A model generated the notes under the pieces. The model saw only the letters and a program-made list of their open reading frames with translations. It was not told the DNA's origin and did not search any database. From Rhizobiales bacterium 64-17 (GTDB lineage Bacteria; Pseudomonadota; Alphaproteobacteria; Rhizobiales; Xanthobacteraceae): 50,183 nt of DNA. Location: assembly GCA_001899285.1 (NCBI GenBank), contig MKWA01000004.1, positions 72,742 to 122,924 on the forward strand, given 5' to 3'. The position numbers were made by a program, and so were the translations under genes. Of this stretch, positions 1 to 7,428 are shown in pieces. The first letter of the stretch is position 1, and each line of letters starts with the position of its first letter.

Positions 1-1
1 C

Positions 2-376
2 GTCGAACGGCTGCCCCTGCCCGACACGTTACCGCCTCGCCAAGTCGGCCCATTCCAGAGGATTGATGCCCCGGACGATATCCGGGCTATCGCCAAGGCC
101 TGGGTCAACTGCCTGGCCGCTCACATCCATAATGTTGCTGAAGGACGGGTCGCGATTTATCTCAATGATCGCGAGCGGCCTCATGCTGCCGCATTGATTG
201 CTCGATATGGTCGATTGGGGTGGTTGGTTGAGGAGATCAAAGGCCCCGCCAATATTGAAATCGAGCCTAGCGCCCTCACCCGCTACCACCACCTCTTCGC
301 GAGCCGAGGGGTTGGATCCAGCGACGACCTCACGAGCATCCGAGCTCTCATGCTGGAGTACCGGTTGGCCAGTTAG
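2..376 (+). CDS. Hypothetical protein, C-terminal part (5' end outside window)
   Basis: An open frame runs from the window edge to a TAG at 374-376 and gives about 124 residues, so the gene starts to the left. The visible part is protein-like: a Trp-Val-Asn-Cys-Leu stretch, then VAEGRVAIYLN, then a WLVEEIKGPAN segment, ending ALMLEYRLAS. The pattern of a Cys-containing helix followed by a short strand pair and a GP(A/S)N turn faintly recalls PcfJ-like proteins of mobile elements, but this is only an impression. I do not assign a function. It lies next to a C-protein-like controller, consistent with accessory DNA. The antisense frame over the same bases is its shadow. Confidence 0.6.
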   Translation, partial: VERLPLPDTLPPRQVGPFQRIDAPDDIRAIAKAWVNCLAAHIHNVAEGRVAIYLNDRERPHAAALIARYGRLGWLVEEIKGPANIEIEPSALTRYHHLFASRGVGSSDDLTSIRALMLEYRLAS

Positions 377-425
377 ACTTGCTGGAAGCTCCGTTGCATT
401 CAACAAACGCCAATTGGGCTGACAA

Positions 426-650
426 CTACTCTAACAACCTAGGCAGAGGAACGGAGAGCGCATCGGCAATCCGAGCCATCACAAGCAAGCTCGGATTACG
501 TTTTCCCCGTTCTATTCCGCCGACGTAAGTCAGATCGATCTTCGCTTCGAAAGCAAGCTGCTCCTGAGTCAAGCGCCGTTTCAGGCGCGTTCCGCGAACA
601 TTCGATCCAAAAATCACCCTCCAATCCCGCATTGCAGGATTGAGCGGCAT
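426..650 (-). CDS. Small XRE-family HTH regulator resembling R-M controller (C) proteins
   Basis: This 74-residue protein is almost entirely one helix-turn-helix domain (about residues 14-70). It carries the classic LTQEQLAFEAKIDLTYVGG recognition region followed by IERGKRNPSL. Size and sequence match controller proteins of restriction-modification systems, which are 70-80 residues long and set the timing of endonuclease expression; similar stand-alone regulators occur on integrative elements. The ATG at 650 is chosen because a strong palindrome (657-676, with GACTATAGTC at 670-679) lies directly upstream with hardly any room for a leader, as is typical of leaderless C genes. An internal ATG at 632 is an alternative. 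No endonuclease gene follows directly; the nearest methyltransferase operon is about 3 kb away. Confidence 0.85.
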   Translation of the reverse strand: MPLNPAMRDWRVIFGSNVRGTRLKRRLTQEQLAFEAKIDLTYVGGIERGKRNPSLLVMARIADALSVPLPRLLE

Positions 651-656
651 ACGGCA

Positions 657-679
657 TATAGTCTCTAGGGACTATAGTC
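657..679. promoter_or_regulatory. C-box-like operator palindrome
   Basis: TATAGTC (657-663) and GACTATA (670-676) form a 20-bp palindrome with one mismatched pair, and the right half extends to GACTATAGTC (670-679). C-protein operators of R-M systems are built from GACT/AGTC half sites. The site touches the start of the controller gene at 650 and lies about 85 bp upstream of the divergent gene at 762, so it could act on both. Binding is inferred. Confidence 0.6.
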
Positions 680-761
680 ATTATTCGAAAATTTCTACCG
701 TCGTCCCAGTTCGCCAGGAATGCTCATCAGGGCATCAAATTCGCACACGAGGTAATCCCTC

Positions 762-1013
762 ATGGACACAATCTTCGAATGGCTCGGCCATGCCACCTGT
801 TCGGCGGCAAGCGGAATCGGGCTGCACACCCTCTACAATAAGTACTGTGTCGCGCTGCTCGGAACCAATTGGGACGGCATTTACCTGCCAAACTATCGGT
901 CTGTCGGCCAAGTTGTGTTCTTCGGTCTTGTTGCCTTGATCTTTGGCGGGCTCTTCACACGGCCACAAACCAAGTCAGAACACCGCGATGCCAATCATCA
1001 CGGCAACGAGTGA
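762..1013 (+). CDS. Small single-pass membrane protein of unknown function
   Basis: This 83-residue protein has a soluble N-terminal half and one hydrophobic segment near residues 49-65 (GQVVFFGLVALIFGGLF), followed by a charged, His-rich tail. A good ribosome site, GAGGT, precedes the ATG by eight bases. It is transcribed away from the C-protein-like gene and probably shares a transcript with the secreted protein that starts 38 bp downstream. No family is recognised. The promoter region includes the C-box palindrome, so the controller might also act on this unit. Confidence 0.65.
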   Translation: MDTIFEWLGHATCSAASGIGLHTLYNKYCVALLGTNWDGIYLPNYRSVGQVVFFGLVALIFGGLFTRPQTKSEHRDANHHGNE

Positions 1014-1050
1014 GCTTGAGAAAAAATAAATATCAGATCATCAGGAGACA

Positions 1051-1974
1051 ATGATGCGTATTGATTTGGTTTCAACCAGTTTAGCCGCGTTCTGCCTCGT
1101 AGCGCTATCGACCTACCAGGCGGCCACGCAGCCTGCCAACCCAAATGAAAATCCGGCTCCCAATGCAGGCCCTAATTCGCCCGCGCAGCACAAACGGGAC
1201 CTCCGCGGGGTGCAGCTAGGCATTACCACGAAGGAAGCGGCCCCAGCTTTCGCCGCTTATGCTCAATCGCTCTACAAGGTGAACTTTCAACCTGACCTAG
1301 CTATATATACGAACGCAGTTGAAAAGGCTGGCTCTTGTGCGATTCAAGTGAGAAACCAGTGGGATCTGGAAGCAGACGGCCGCCCCAAACAAGGGACTTT
1401 GATTCCACCAGGAAAGAACTGGAATGGAAAAATACGCGATTCCGGCTGCGTTACTTTGGGGGCGCTGGCAAATGCGTTCTCTTTCCCACCTAAGTGCCGT
1501 CTAGATTATTTGATTCGCGGCGCTTCAAAATTCGAATGCACAATTGTTCCTCCTCCCTCCTTCATGAACGGAACGACTGACGAACTGGGATTTCGTGCAA
1601 CGAGCACATATAAGCGAGGAACAATTTATCTCGTCCATTATGAATTCAGCTCCGAATCTGGAGTGACCGAGATTATCACCAACGTGACTGAACAGTTTGG
1701 TGTTAAGCCCTTCCGTGTCATGGTGCGCAGTCCCGTCGCTGGGAAAGAACTGCCCGTGTTCATTTGGGATTTAGGCGAGAAAACCTACGTGAAATTAAGT
1801 CTCAGCGACAGATGCTACATGGACTCACGCGGTATCGAAGCCTGTGAAGCCCGCGCTCCAAGGGGGCAAAGCTACAACTACTATTTGGATTTATATGATC
1901 AGAAGCTTATTGCTTTAGAAAATGAAGCAAATTCCAAGGCGACACCCCAGGTGAATCCCAAACCAAATCTTTGA
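1051..1974 (+). CDS. Secreted hypothetical protein
   Basis: The 307-residue product starts with a probable signal peptide (basic MMRID, hydrophobic stretch to about residue 22, then an AATQ cleavage-like site) and a Pro/Asn-rich linker. The mature part has several cysteines spread along it (in SCAIQ, GCVT, KCRL, FECTI, RCYMD, EACEAR), suggesting disulfide bonds in the periplasm. AGGAG lies five bases before the ATG. No catalytic motif or known family is seen. Its base composition is poorer in GC than the catabolic region to the right, in line with acquired DNA. It probably forms an operon with the small membrane protein upstream. Confidence 0.7.
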   Translation: MMRIDLVSTSLAAFCLVALSTYQAATQPANPNENPAPNAGPNSPAQHKRDLRGVQLGITTKEAAPAFAAYAQSLYKVNFQPDLAIYTNAVEKAGSCAIQVRNQWDLEADGRPKQGTLIPPGKNWNGKIRDSGCVTLGALANAFSFPPKCRLDYLIRGASKFECTIVPPPSFMNGTTDELGFRATSTYKRGTIYLVHYEFSSESGVTEIITNVTEQFGVKPFRVMVRSPVAGKELPVFIWDLGEKTYVKLSLSDRCYMDSRGIEACEARAPRGQSYNYYLDLYDQKLIALENEANSKATPQVNPKPNL

Positions 1975-2028
1975 TGCTTTCCTACAATATCACCGTAGAC
2001 ATTCGCCGACGCTGATACCTCGGGTCGC

Positions 2029-2535
2029 CTATTCTCGTCGAGCGTCAGCAAAACGATCCGCCGCGCCGCAGATTCCACCGTTCTTCTTTAAGAATCGAAT
2101 AAAGCGACAAAGCTCAACAGCCTGTGATGCCAAATAACGCAATGCGCGCGACCAGCGGCTCCGGCATTTTGCGTCTATTGGGTCTTTGATCGTACTCGCC
2201 GCAATGACAGCCGTGAAAACATCGAGAGATTTTCGAGCGGCCAAGCCGCCGGCGCGAGCGCATTTCTTGGTCAAACGACGGCATTTTTTGCGCGAACCAA
2301 CCGACAGCCCGATGCGATAAACCTCTTTAAGATACGCACGAAGCGATTTCTGATCTCTCGTCTTGCAAAAGAAAGTCCATTTTGCGGTCGCCTCGCTCAA
2401 AAGGCTTTCGATATCGTTGGCCGCTTTCTTTGGCGTATCACCCTCAATCAATAAGCTGCGCATCTCAGATCGCGGCTTCGCCTGCGATAACAGTTCTCTG
2501 ATGTGATCATCTCGAAATTTGTATTTTCTGAACAT
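2029..2535 (-). CDS. Hypothetical basic protein
   Basis: This is a 168-residue, Lys/Arg-rich protein that looks mainly helical, with Cys residues in the middle and C-terminal third and no signal peptide or membrane segment. The ATG at 2535 has a weak AAGGG upstream and directly follows a 29-bp inverted repeat (2546-2574). The codon pattern suggests a real gene, but I recognise no family. It stands alone on the minus strand, convergent with the secreted-protein gene, which ends 54 bp away. Confidence 0.55.
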   Translation of the reverse strand: MFRKYKFRDDHIRELLSQAKPRSEMRSLLIEGDTPKKAANDIESLLSEATAKWTFFCKTRDQKSLRAYLKEVYRIGLSVGSRKKCRRLTKKCARAGGLAARKSLDVFTAVIAASTIKDPIDAKCRSRWSRALRYLASQAVELCRFIRFLKKNGGICGAADRFADARRE

Positions 2536-2545
2536 GTAACTACCC

Positions 2546-2574
2546 TTTTTGTCGCGAAATCTTCACGACAAAAA
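2546..2574. promoter_or_regulatory. 29-bp inverted repeat upstream of the 2029-2535 gene
   Basis: TTTTTGTCG (2546-2554) is perfectly repeated inverted as CGACAAAAA (2566-2574). The inner bases extend the symmetry (GAA/TTC) with one mismatch. It lies 11 bp from the start codon at 2535 and is not followed by a T-run on either strand, so it looks like an operator rather than a terminator. Confidence 0.45.
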
Positions 2575-2657
2575 TTAGCGACGCGCGAAATAGATCGCTC
2601 GCTGAATTTGGGAAGTTAAAGGGGTTTCGCGCCTTCTAAGTGGATTTGAAGCGAAAC

Positions 2658-2762
2658 CTACTGAGTCAAATTTGGCAGAACCTCTGAGTTAGTTGATCTC
2701 GGCAGCCTAAGCCGGCGGGTCCAACGCCATCTGCCGTTCCGGCGCGTCAGGAAATCAGCCAT
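2658..2762 (-). pseudogene. Probable integrase N-terminal relic
   Basis: Reading from the ATG at 2762, the first 12 residues, MADFLTRRNGRW, look like the opening of tyrosine-type site-specific integrases common in rhizobia. These start with a short (D)FLxRRNGxW block followed by an RRVP motif. Here the sequence continues WTRRLRLP and stops after 34 residues, so at most the first few percent of a gene survives. The identification rests on this short block and is tentative. A tRNA-Gly 3'-end match 240 bp away supports a degraded integration site. Confidence 0.35.
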
Positions 2763-2776
2763 GGGTGCGCATCCGT

Positions 2777-2792
2777 GTTGGACGTTTTGTTG
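2777..2792. repeat. 16-bp direct repeat, copy 1
   Basis: GTTGGACGTTTTGTTG occurs here, 15 bp upstream of the integrase-like ATG, and again at 3145-3160. The two copies are 368 bp apart in the same orientation and bracket the tRNA-like match. Confidence 0.5.
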
Positions 2793-3000
2793 CACGTCCA
2801 CACAGCCCAACCGGGCTCCACGCCGACGGGCATGGATCAAGAGTAGCGGGCGACACGTCGCCGATGCTGGGAATAATTGGTAATTTCATACGATGGGCCC
2901 TCAGGTTAGGGCGCATCGCGCTGTGTCTACGTAAGACTTAAATGGAGCGGACGAAGCGTTCCCCTAAAGGAACGCTGAACCAGCTCTCCACCCTGATATC

Positions 3001-3014
3001 TGGAGCGGGTGAAG
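3001..3014 (-). other. Possible attachment-site remnant: tRNA-Gly 3' end
   Basis: On the minus strand the 14 bases CTTCACCCGCTCCA match the 3' terminus, including CCA, of alphaproteobacterial tRNA-Gly genes. The match stops before the T-loop, so no tRNA gene is present. Integrative elements that use tRNA genes leave such 3'-end copies at one border. The short length means chance is not excluded. Confidence 0.35.
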
Positions 3015-3087
3015 TGCTCGGACAGACCACGCGAAGCGCCGTGGTTGTTCGGAAACGCCATCGATTTTCTCTATCGCAATCAACTAT

Positions 3088-3846
3088 TTATTTTGGAGAA
3101 AACTTGGATTCGTGTTCGCGAGCGGCCCGTTTGAAATCGCTCACGTTGGACGTTTTGTTGGACGCTTTTTGGGGCTCCCACCCCCCGGACCCTCCCCTAG
3201 GGAGGTCGATAGCTGCAAACGGCAGTAGGACATGCCGGACCTCAATCCATGTCGGACCGGCCCGCTCATGGCCCGTGCTAAACCGCTCGATAGACGGAAG
3301 CGCGCCCCCATTCGTGACACCGCCGCGAGCCCTCAGCGGGGTCGCATTGGCCGTAATGGCGGCCTGAACCTGCTGTAGTCCGAATGGCAGGTCCCCATCC
3401 ATGACATAGCCGAGCATGCAGCCAACCGGTAGCCCCTCCGCGTACTGCTCCGTCACAAAGCGCATCAGACCTTCATTGACGTATGGCGTCGCGAGCGAAG
3501 AGCGTTTGCCTTGATGGACCGTGTTGAGGCGCTTGCACTCATACGGAAGGTAAGTTTCCCTATCCCAGTCGAGCAGAACCGCCAGGTCGATAATGCCCTT
3601 GCTGAACGTGGCACCCTGATCATCAATCCCGAATGGCTCGAACTGATACTCAATCCAGTGGCAAAGGGTCCGGACCACCGGATCGTTTACCAGCAAATCG
3701 ACAAGATTGATTGTGATGTCGTCTTCCTCAGGTTGCCCCTGCAACCGCCCTACGCATCCATTCCAGACGTACAATATCCGCTGCAAAATCCGCTCATCGA
3801 GGCTGACAAGACGGCGCTTCCAAGCCTGCGGATCGCCAAGCATCAT
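3088..3846 (-). CDS. Putative PD-(D/E)XK-fold nuclease, third gene of methyltransferase operon
   Basis: The 252-residue protein has a stretch that fits the active site of PD-(D/E)XK nucleases: Asp87 at the end of a strand (GIIDLAV), then a hydrophobic strand with Glu103-Cys-Lys105 (YECKRLN), spaced 16 residues apart. Glu67 and Glu70 upstream could complete the site. It overlaps the methyltransferase gene by 4 bp, so translation is probably coupled. Known restriction endonucleases share this fold but little sequence, so the nuclease role is inferred from motif and context. The C-terminal 30 residues (QKASNKTSNVSD onward) are polar and cover copy 2 of the 16-bp repeat, which may mean the gene end was remodelled at an element border. 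Confidence 0.7.
   Translation of the reverse strand: MMLGDPQAWKRRLVSLDERILQRILYVWNGCVGRLQGQPEEDDITINLVDLLVNDPVVRTLCHWIEYQFEPFGIDDQGATFSKGIIDLAVLLDWDRETYLPYECKRLNTVHQGKRSSLATPYVNEGLMRFVTEQYAEGLPVGCMLGYVMDGDLPFGLQQVQAAITANATPLRARGGVTNGGALPSIERFSTGHERAGPTWIEVRHVLLPFAAIDLPRGGSGGWEPQKASNKTSNVSDFKRAAREHESKFSPK
3145..3160. repeat. 16-bp direct repeat, copy 2
   Basis: Second copy of GTTGGACGTTTTGTTG, here inside the 3' end of the nuclease-like gene. It extends into an internal duplication, with GTTGGACG occurring twice around TTTT (3145-3164). Confidence 0.5.
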
Positions 3847-6800
3847 AGAGCTTGGCTCCGATCGCGCCCGATATCGGCTACCGTCTCTAACTCGTTGGCG
3901 ACGGCATCCGCATCCGCAAGAGCGGTTGACTCTAACCAGAACCGCATCTGCATCGGCTTGATCAGGTAGAGATTGGTGTCAACAAACACACGCAAGTCAG
4001 GCAACAGCTGGAAATTGCCATCCAGCGGTCGATGAATATGTTCCGCCAGCCGGGCTATCGTACTTTGCAATGACTCTGTTCGCTCCTCGACATAGTCCTT
4101 TTCCGAGGAAGCCAAACTCAGACGAAGTACCGCCAAGTCAGCATTGGAGGCTTCAAGCGCGGCGTTGACCTTCACGCCTTCTCTAAGCCATCCATCGAAA
4201 CGACTGATCAGCGTTCGGGCATAGCTTTCACGGTCACGTTGCGTCGGAGGTTTCCAAAGCTGAGGGTAGCTGCCTTGGTGCGGCTGCGTCGCTGGAATGA
4301 TTTGCGTTACGGTGTCCTCGACCAGCGTCACTTCGCTGTCCGATAGACAGAAGTAGTCGTAAGTCAACCTGTCGATTTCGCTTAGAATGTCGTCCGCGCT
4401 GCGTAGTTCAAAGGGTCCTTTAATCCGCTCAACCTCTCTCTGGATCAACTTAACGAGTTTCTTGCTCGCTTCCGTCGCACGCTTAGGATCGGGCAGATCA
4501 TTGATATCCGGGAATGGAAGGTTCAGAAGCTCCGCTTGCTGAACTTCCGGACGCTCCGTCCCGAACGATGCCGTACCGTGGAAAGCGAACCAGAGCGCGA
4601 GCCGGCTATTAAGGATCGCAGTCAGGAGCTTCGCCCGAGGTTCCTGTCCCTCTGGAACGGAAATCGCTTGGATGATGTGTTGGAACGTGAGCGCGTCTTC
4701 CGTGTACGCGGCACGCAACCGCCACTGCGTCGTCTCAACGCCGCGCGGTATCAAAACCCTCGGTCCGGAAAAGCCCGCCTCAAAACCAAGTCTCCGGACC
4801 CGCCTTGAGCGCGCAGGTTCCAAGCCGTCCACAGGCTGCGCTAAGCGACAAAACGCTTCGATGGGCAAGTCAGGCAATTGGCCGACAAATTTGCTCATGT
4901 AGTAGGATGACGATGAAGCAGAGTCAGACCCGTGATAGGGTTGATAGCCTTGACCGATCACCCACTTCCCGTGCGTATCTTCTCTTCGGCGCTTAAGACC
5001 CCCAAAGTCCTTGATAAGCGCAGCCAGGTTTGGAAGCCGCGTTAGATATGCAAAGAGCTTTGAGTCCGGCTCGCGCATCCACAAGCGGTGCTTAAAGGCC
5101 AGACCGTCCCGCTCTACAGTTGAAGAGCTAAGGGTCAATTTGTCGGCGCTACTCAAGGTAATCATGCGCTTGAGTTGTAGATTCAGGTCGGCTTTTGGTG
5201 CCCAATAATCGAACTTGTAAGATGCTTGCGGACGGTCGTTCGCTCCAAAAATAATCAAAGCAGCCGGACGGATCGCTCCGTCGAAAAGCTGGAAGCGCAG
5301 GTCCGCAAAATTAATTACGCGAACGATCTTGCTCTCCGTCACGAGCTTACGGCGCGCTTCCAATGAATTCGCCGCATGATTATGCAAGAAGCCCATTGCC
5401 GGGAGGAGAAACGCTACAAGCCCTCCCGGGCTAAGATGTTTCAAGGACTTCCATACGAAAGCCCACGCATCCTCTCCGCTTGGCATAGGAGCGTCATTCT
5501 TCTTCGACCACGCCAGTGACGCGCGCGTAGGCCCGCGACGGCTAGTCCACGGAGGATTCCCAATCAAGACTTCGAAACTATCGAGCTCCTTTTCAGGGTC
5601 GACGAAGAAGTCTCGGCGGACGAGCGTCTTGCCCCAAAGTTCGGGCAACAACTTCCCACGTTTGACCATCGCCCGAATATCCGGAGGTGAGACTTCCTCC
5701 AGCAGAGCGACGTAGAGGGAAAAGACGGCGACGCGTACAGCGCTTCCGTTTAGATCCCAGCCGTGAACGCGTTTGAGAATAGAAAGGAGACTATCCCAAC
5801 GGATCGTGCGCGCCTGCCGCGTCGTGCGCCAATGCTCGCAGAGGCGCTGGAACGAGCGCACCAGAAAAACGCCAGAGCCGCACGCTGGGTCGAGAAAGTG
5901 TCCCTTCTCCCGAGTAGTTGTCGGCAGAACGTCCCACAGCTGCGAAACGACTGAGTCCGCCAGAAACATGGGCGTGTAGTAGGCACCCTGCGCCTTTCGC
6001 TCATCCTCACGCTCGCCAAGGAAGCGGTCATAGACGGCGCTAACCAGTTCAATGGGAATGTAACGGAAGTCATATCCCCAAAAGCGGAATTGCCCTCCCT
6101 TAGCCATTTCCTCGCGCCCACTGCGAAAACGCGCGAGCACGTCGAGATGAGCTTCGGTAACCGTGGGGGCCTTGGAGGCGCTCTCGAAGGAGCACGGTGC
6201 AACGAAGAGATCACCATTGAAGTCTTCGCGAAGCGTCGAGAACAACGTCTTCAGCAGTTTGACATCACGCGATTCAAGCAAAGCAGAAAAGCTGTCCGCT
6301 TTCTTTCGAGTAGCTCCCTCGACATATTCTTTCGTGATGATTTCACGGTCTTCGAGGTAGGCAATAAACATCGCTTGAATCAGAAGCGCTTGAGCTGCGT
6401 CGGTTGAAAGGCTGGCTTTGCAAAGTTCTTGATGCGAAGCATTCAAATTGCCGAGCAGAACCTCATCGATGCGCTCTTTCGAATTGAAGTACTCGGCGTG
6501 CTCTTTCCAAAGACGACCTGACTCAGCTCCATAAATGATATTGCTGACTTCTAGAGCTTGCATCGTCGCATCGAGAGTCACGACGAGGCAGCGACGGTCG
6601 AAGTCGTCGCCCCACTCGCGTTGAGGCATCCGGGCCAGTGAGAATGCTCGGACCGTATCCTGCGTAAGGACGAGCAAAAGGCTGGCAAGGCCCTGGTTCC
6701 AGAGTGCGCCGTGGATGTCGACCACCCGTTTCGGGTCGTACTCTTCGACCTGAAGCATCGCAATGGTCGGAACGCCCTGCACGCAGAGCATCCCTGACAA

Positions 6801-6947
6801 GCCAAGCTCATCGAGCGCCGCGCGAATGGCGACCGCGTGCGGCGTATCCAGCACTGCTTCCGCGGATTCATAGAACTCAGGCGACTGGCGCGTGAGCAAT
6901 CCAAGCCGCTGCTTCCACGGGTTCGAGAGAACTTGAGCGCGCGTCAC
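3843..6947 (-). CDS. Large N6-adenine-specific DNA methyltransferase (Type IIG/PglX-like architecture)
   Basis: The 1034-residue protein has the motif order of gamma-type N6-adenine methyltransferases. A GAYYTP block near residue 320 is followed by SAM motif I, FLDPACGSGVFLV, starting at residue 351, and by catalytic motif IV, NPPW, at 464-467. A ~300-residue N-terminal domain precedes the core. The C-terminal ~450 residues would hold target recognition and coiled-coil-like helices. Size and layout resemble Type IIG restriction-methylation fusions and PglX-type methylases, but I see no clear PD-ExK site in its own N-terminus; that motif is in the overlapping downstream gene instead. It overlaps the MerR-like gene upstream and the nuclease-like gene downstream by 4 bp each. 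The likely role is epigenetic marking of self DNA in a restriction or defence system. Confidence 0.88.
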   Translation of the reverse strand: MTRAQVLSNPWKQRLGLLTRQSPEFYESAEAVLDTPHAVAIRAALDELGLSGMLCVQGVPTIAMLQVEEYDPKRVVDIHGALWNQGLASLLLVLTQDTVRAFSLARMPQREWGDDFDRRCLVVTLDATMQALEVSNIIYGAESGRLWKEHAEYFNSKERIDEVLLGNLNASHQELCKASLSTDAAQALLIQAMFIAYLEDREIITKEYVEGATRKKADSFSALLESRDVKLLKTLFSTLREDFNGDLFVAPCSFESASKAPTVTEAHLDVLARFRSGREEMAKGGQFRFWGYDFRYIPIELVSAVYDRFLGEREDERKAQGAYYTPMFLADSVVSQLWDVLPTTTREKGHFLDPACGSGVFLVRSFQRLCEHWRTTRQARTIRWDSLLSILKRVHGWDLNGSAVRVAVFSLYVALLEEVSPPDIRAMVKRGKLLPELWGKTLVRRDFFVDPEKELDSFEVLIGNPPWTSRRGPTRASLAWSKKNDAPMPSGEDAWAFVWKSLKHLSPGGLVAFLLPAMGFLHNHAANSLEARRKLVTESKIVRVINFADLRFQLFDGAIRPAALIIFGANDRPQASYKFDYWAPKADLNLQLKRMITLSSADKLTLSSSTVERDGLAFKHRLWMREPDSKLFAYLTRLPNLAALIKDFGGLKRRREDTHGKWVIGQGYQPYHGSDSASSSSYYMSKFVGQLPDLPIEAFCRLAQPVDGLEPARSRRVRRLGFEAGFSGPRVLIPRGVETTQWRLRAAYTEDALTFQHIIQAISVPEGQEPRAKLLTAILNSRLALWFAFHGTASFGTERPEVQQAELLNLPFPDINDLPDPKRATEASKKLVKLIQREVERIKGPFELRSADDILSEIDRLTYDYFCLSDSEVTLVEDTVTQIIPATQPHQGSYPQLWKPPTQRDRESYARTLISRFDGWLREGVKVNAALEASNADLAVLRLSLASSEKDYVEERTESLQSTIARLAEHIHRPLDGNFQLLPDLRVFVDTNLYLIKPMQMRFWLESTALADADAVANELETVADIGRDRSQAL

Positions 6948-7420
6948 GACGACCGTCCCGCCCTACGACGAACGTCCGAAAACTCCACAGGCGGAAACTG
7001 AAATTGCTGTTGCTCGGAAGCCGGAAGAAGCCCTTTCAGAGCGCTACCGAGTTCCATCATGAGAGGCGACATCGGACAAATGATGATCGGCTTATCACGC
7101 ACACTCTCCGTACCATGCCCGACCATGCGGCACGTCTGCGCTTCGGGGGCGATCACGACATCGCGGTCGATCAGCTTTGCCCACGGACTGGCATTGCACA
7201 GGCGGACAATCGCAACGGATAACTCACTCAGGTGACCGGCCCGAACGCCAAAGGTCTCGGTCAGGCAGCGGAGCACCCTCGCCGCGACGAGATCGCCGAT
7301 GCTGAATCCCGCCACATACCCTTGGCGATCCGCGAAAGGCGGCAGAACCCGTTTCCAGTGGCGATACGTCTCCACCGAAATGCCGACTGTTTCCCGCAAC
7401 TGGCCAGGCGTAAATTGCAC
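6944..7420 (-). CDS. MerR-like HTH protein, first gene of methyltransferase operon
   Basis: The 158-residue product opens with a winged-helix segment like the MerR family (FTPGQLRETVGISVETYRHW, then GYVAGFSIGDLVAARVL). There is no typical MerR coiled coil or metal site; the C-terminal ~90 residues end in a disordered, basic tail. The start is a GTG at 7420 with only a weak G-rich ribosome site. It heads a three-gene unit with 4-bp overlaps, so it may be a transcriptional regulator of the unit or a DNA-binding specificity partner for the methyltransferase. A LexA-type box and a promoter-like pair lie about 45-95 bp upstream, and two alternative hairpins sit in its leader. Confidence 0.75.
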   Translation of the reverse strand: MQFTPGQLRETVGISVETYRHWKRVLPPFADRQGYVAGFSIGDLVAARVLRCLTETFGVRAGHLSELSVAIVRLCNASPWAKLIDRDVVIAPEAQTCRMVGHGTESVRDKPIIICPMSPLMMELGSALKGLLPASEQQQFQFPPVEFSDVRRRAGRSS

Positions 7421-7428
7421 TGCGTACT

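Larger units (their letters stand above)
2536..3087. other. Gene-free stretch with mobile-element relics
   Basis: About 550 bp hold no intact gene. I see an operator-like palindrome at 2546-2574, a short minus-strand frame resembling the start of an integrase (2658-2762), one copy of a 16-bp repeat (2777-2792) and a 14-bp match to a tRNA-Gly 3' end (3001-3014). The plus-strand open frame beginning at 2942 has no start signal and overlaps the antisense gene, so it is not called. Confidence 0.5.

Noticed and set aside
29-406. 125-codon minus-strand frame at the left edge
   Set aside because: The plus-strand frame over the same bases is open to the window edge and more protein-like.
3001-3075. 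Intact tRNA-Gly gene
   Set aside because: Only the last 14 bases match; anticodon, D and T arms are absent.
2942-3367. 141-codon plus-strand frame over the tRNA-like match
   Set aside because: No ribosome site, overlaps the nuclease-like gene antisense; its SGAGE segment simply reads the tRNA-end sequence.
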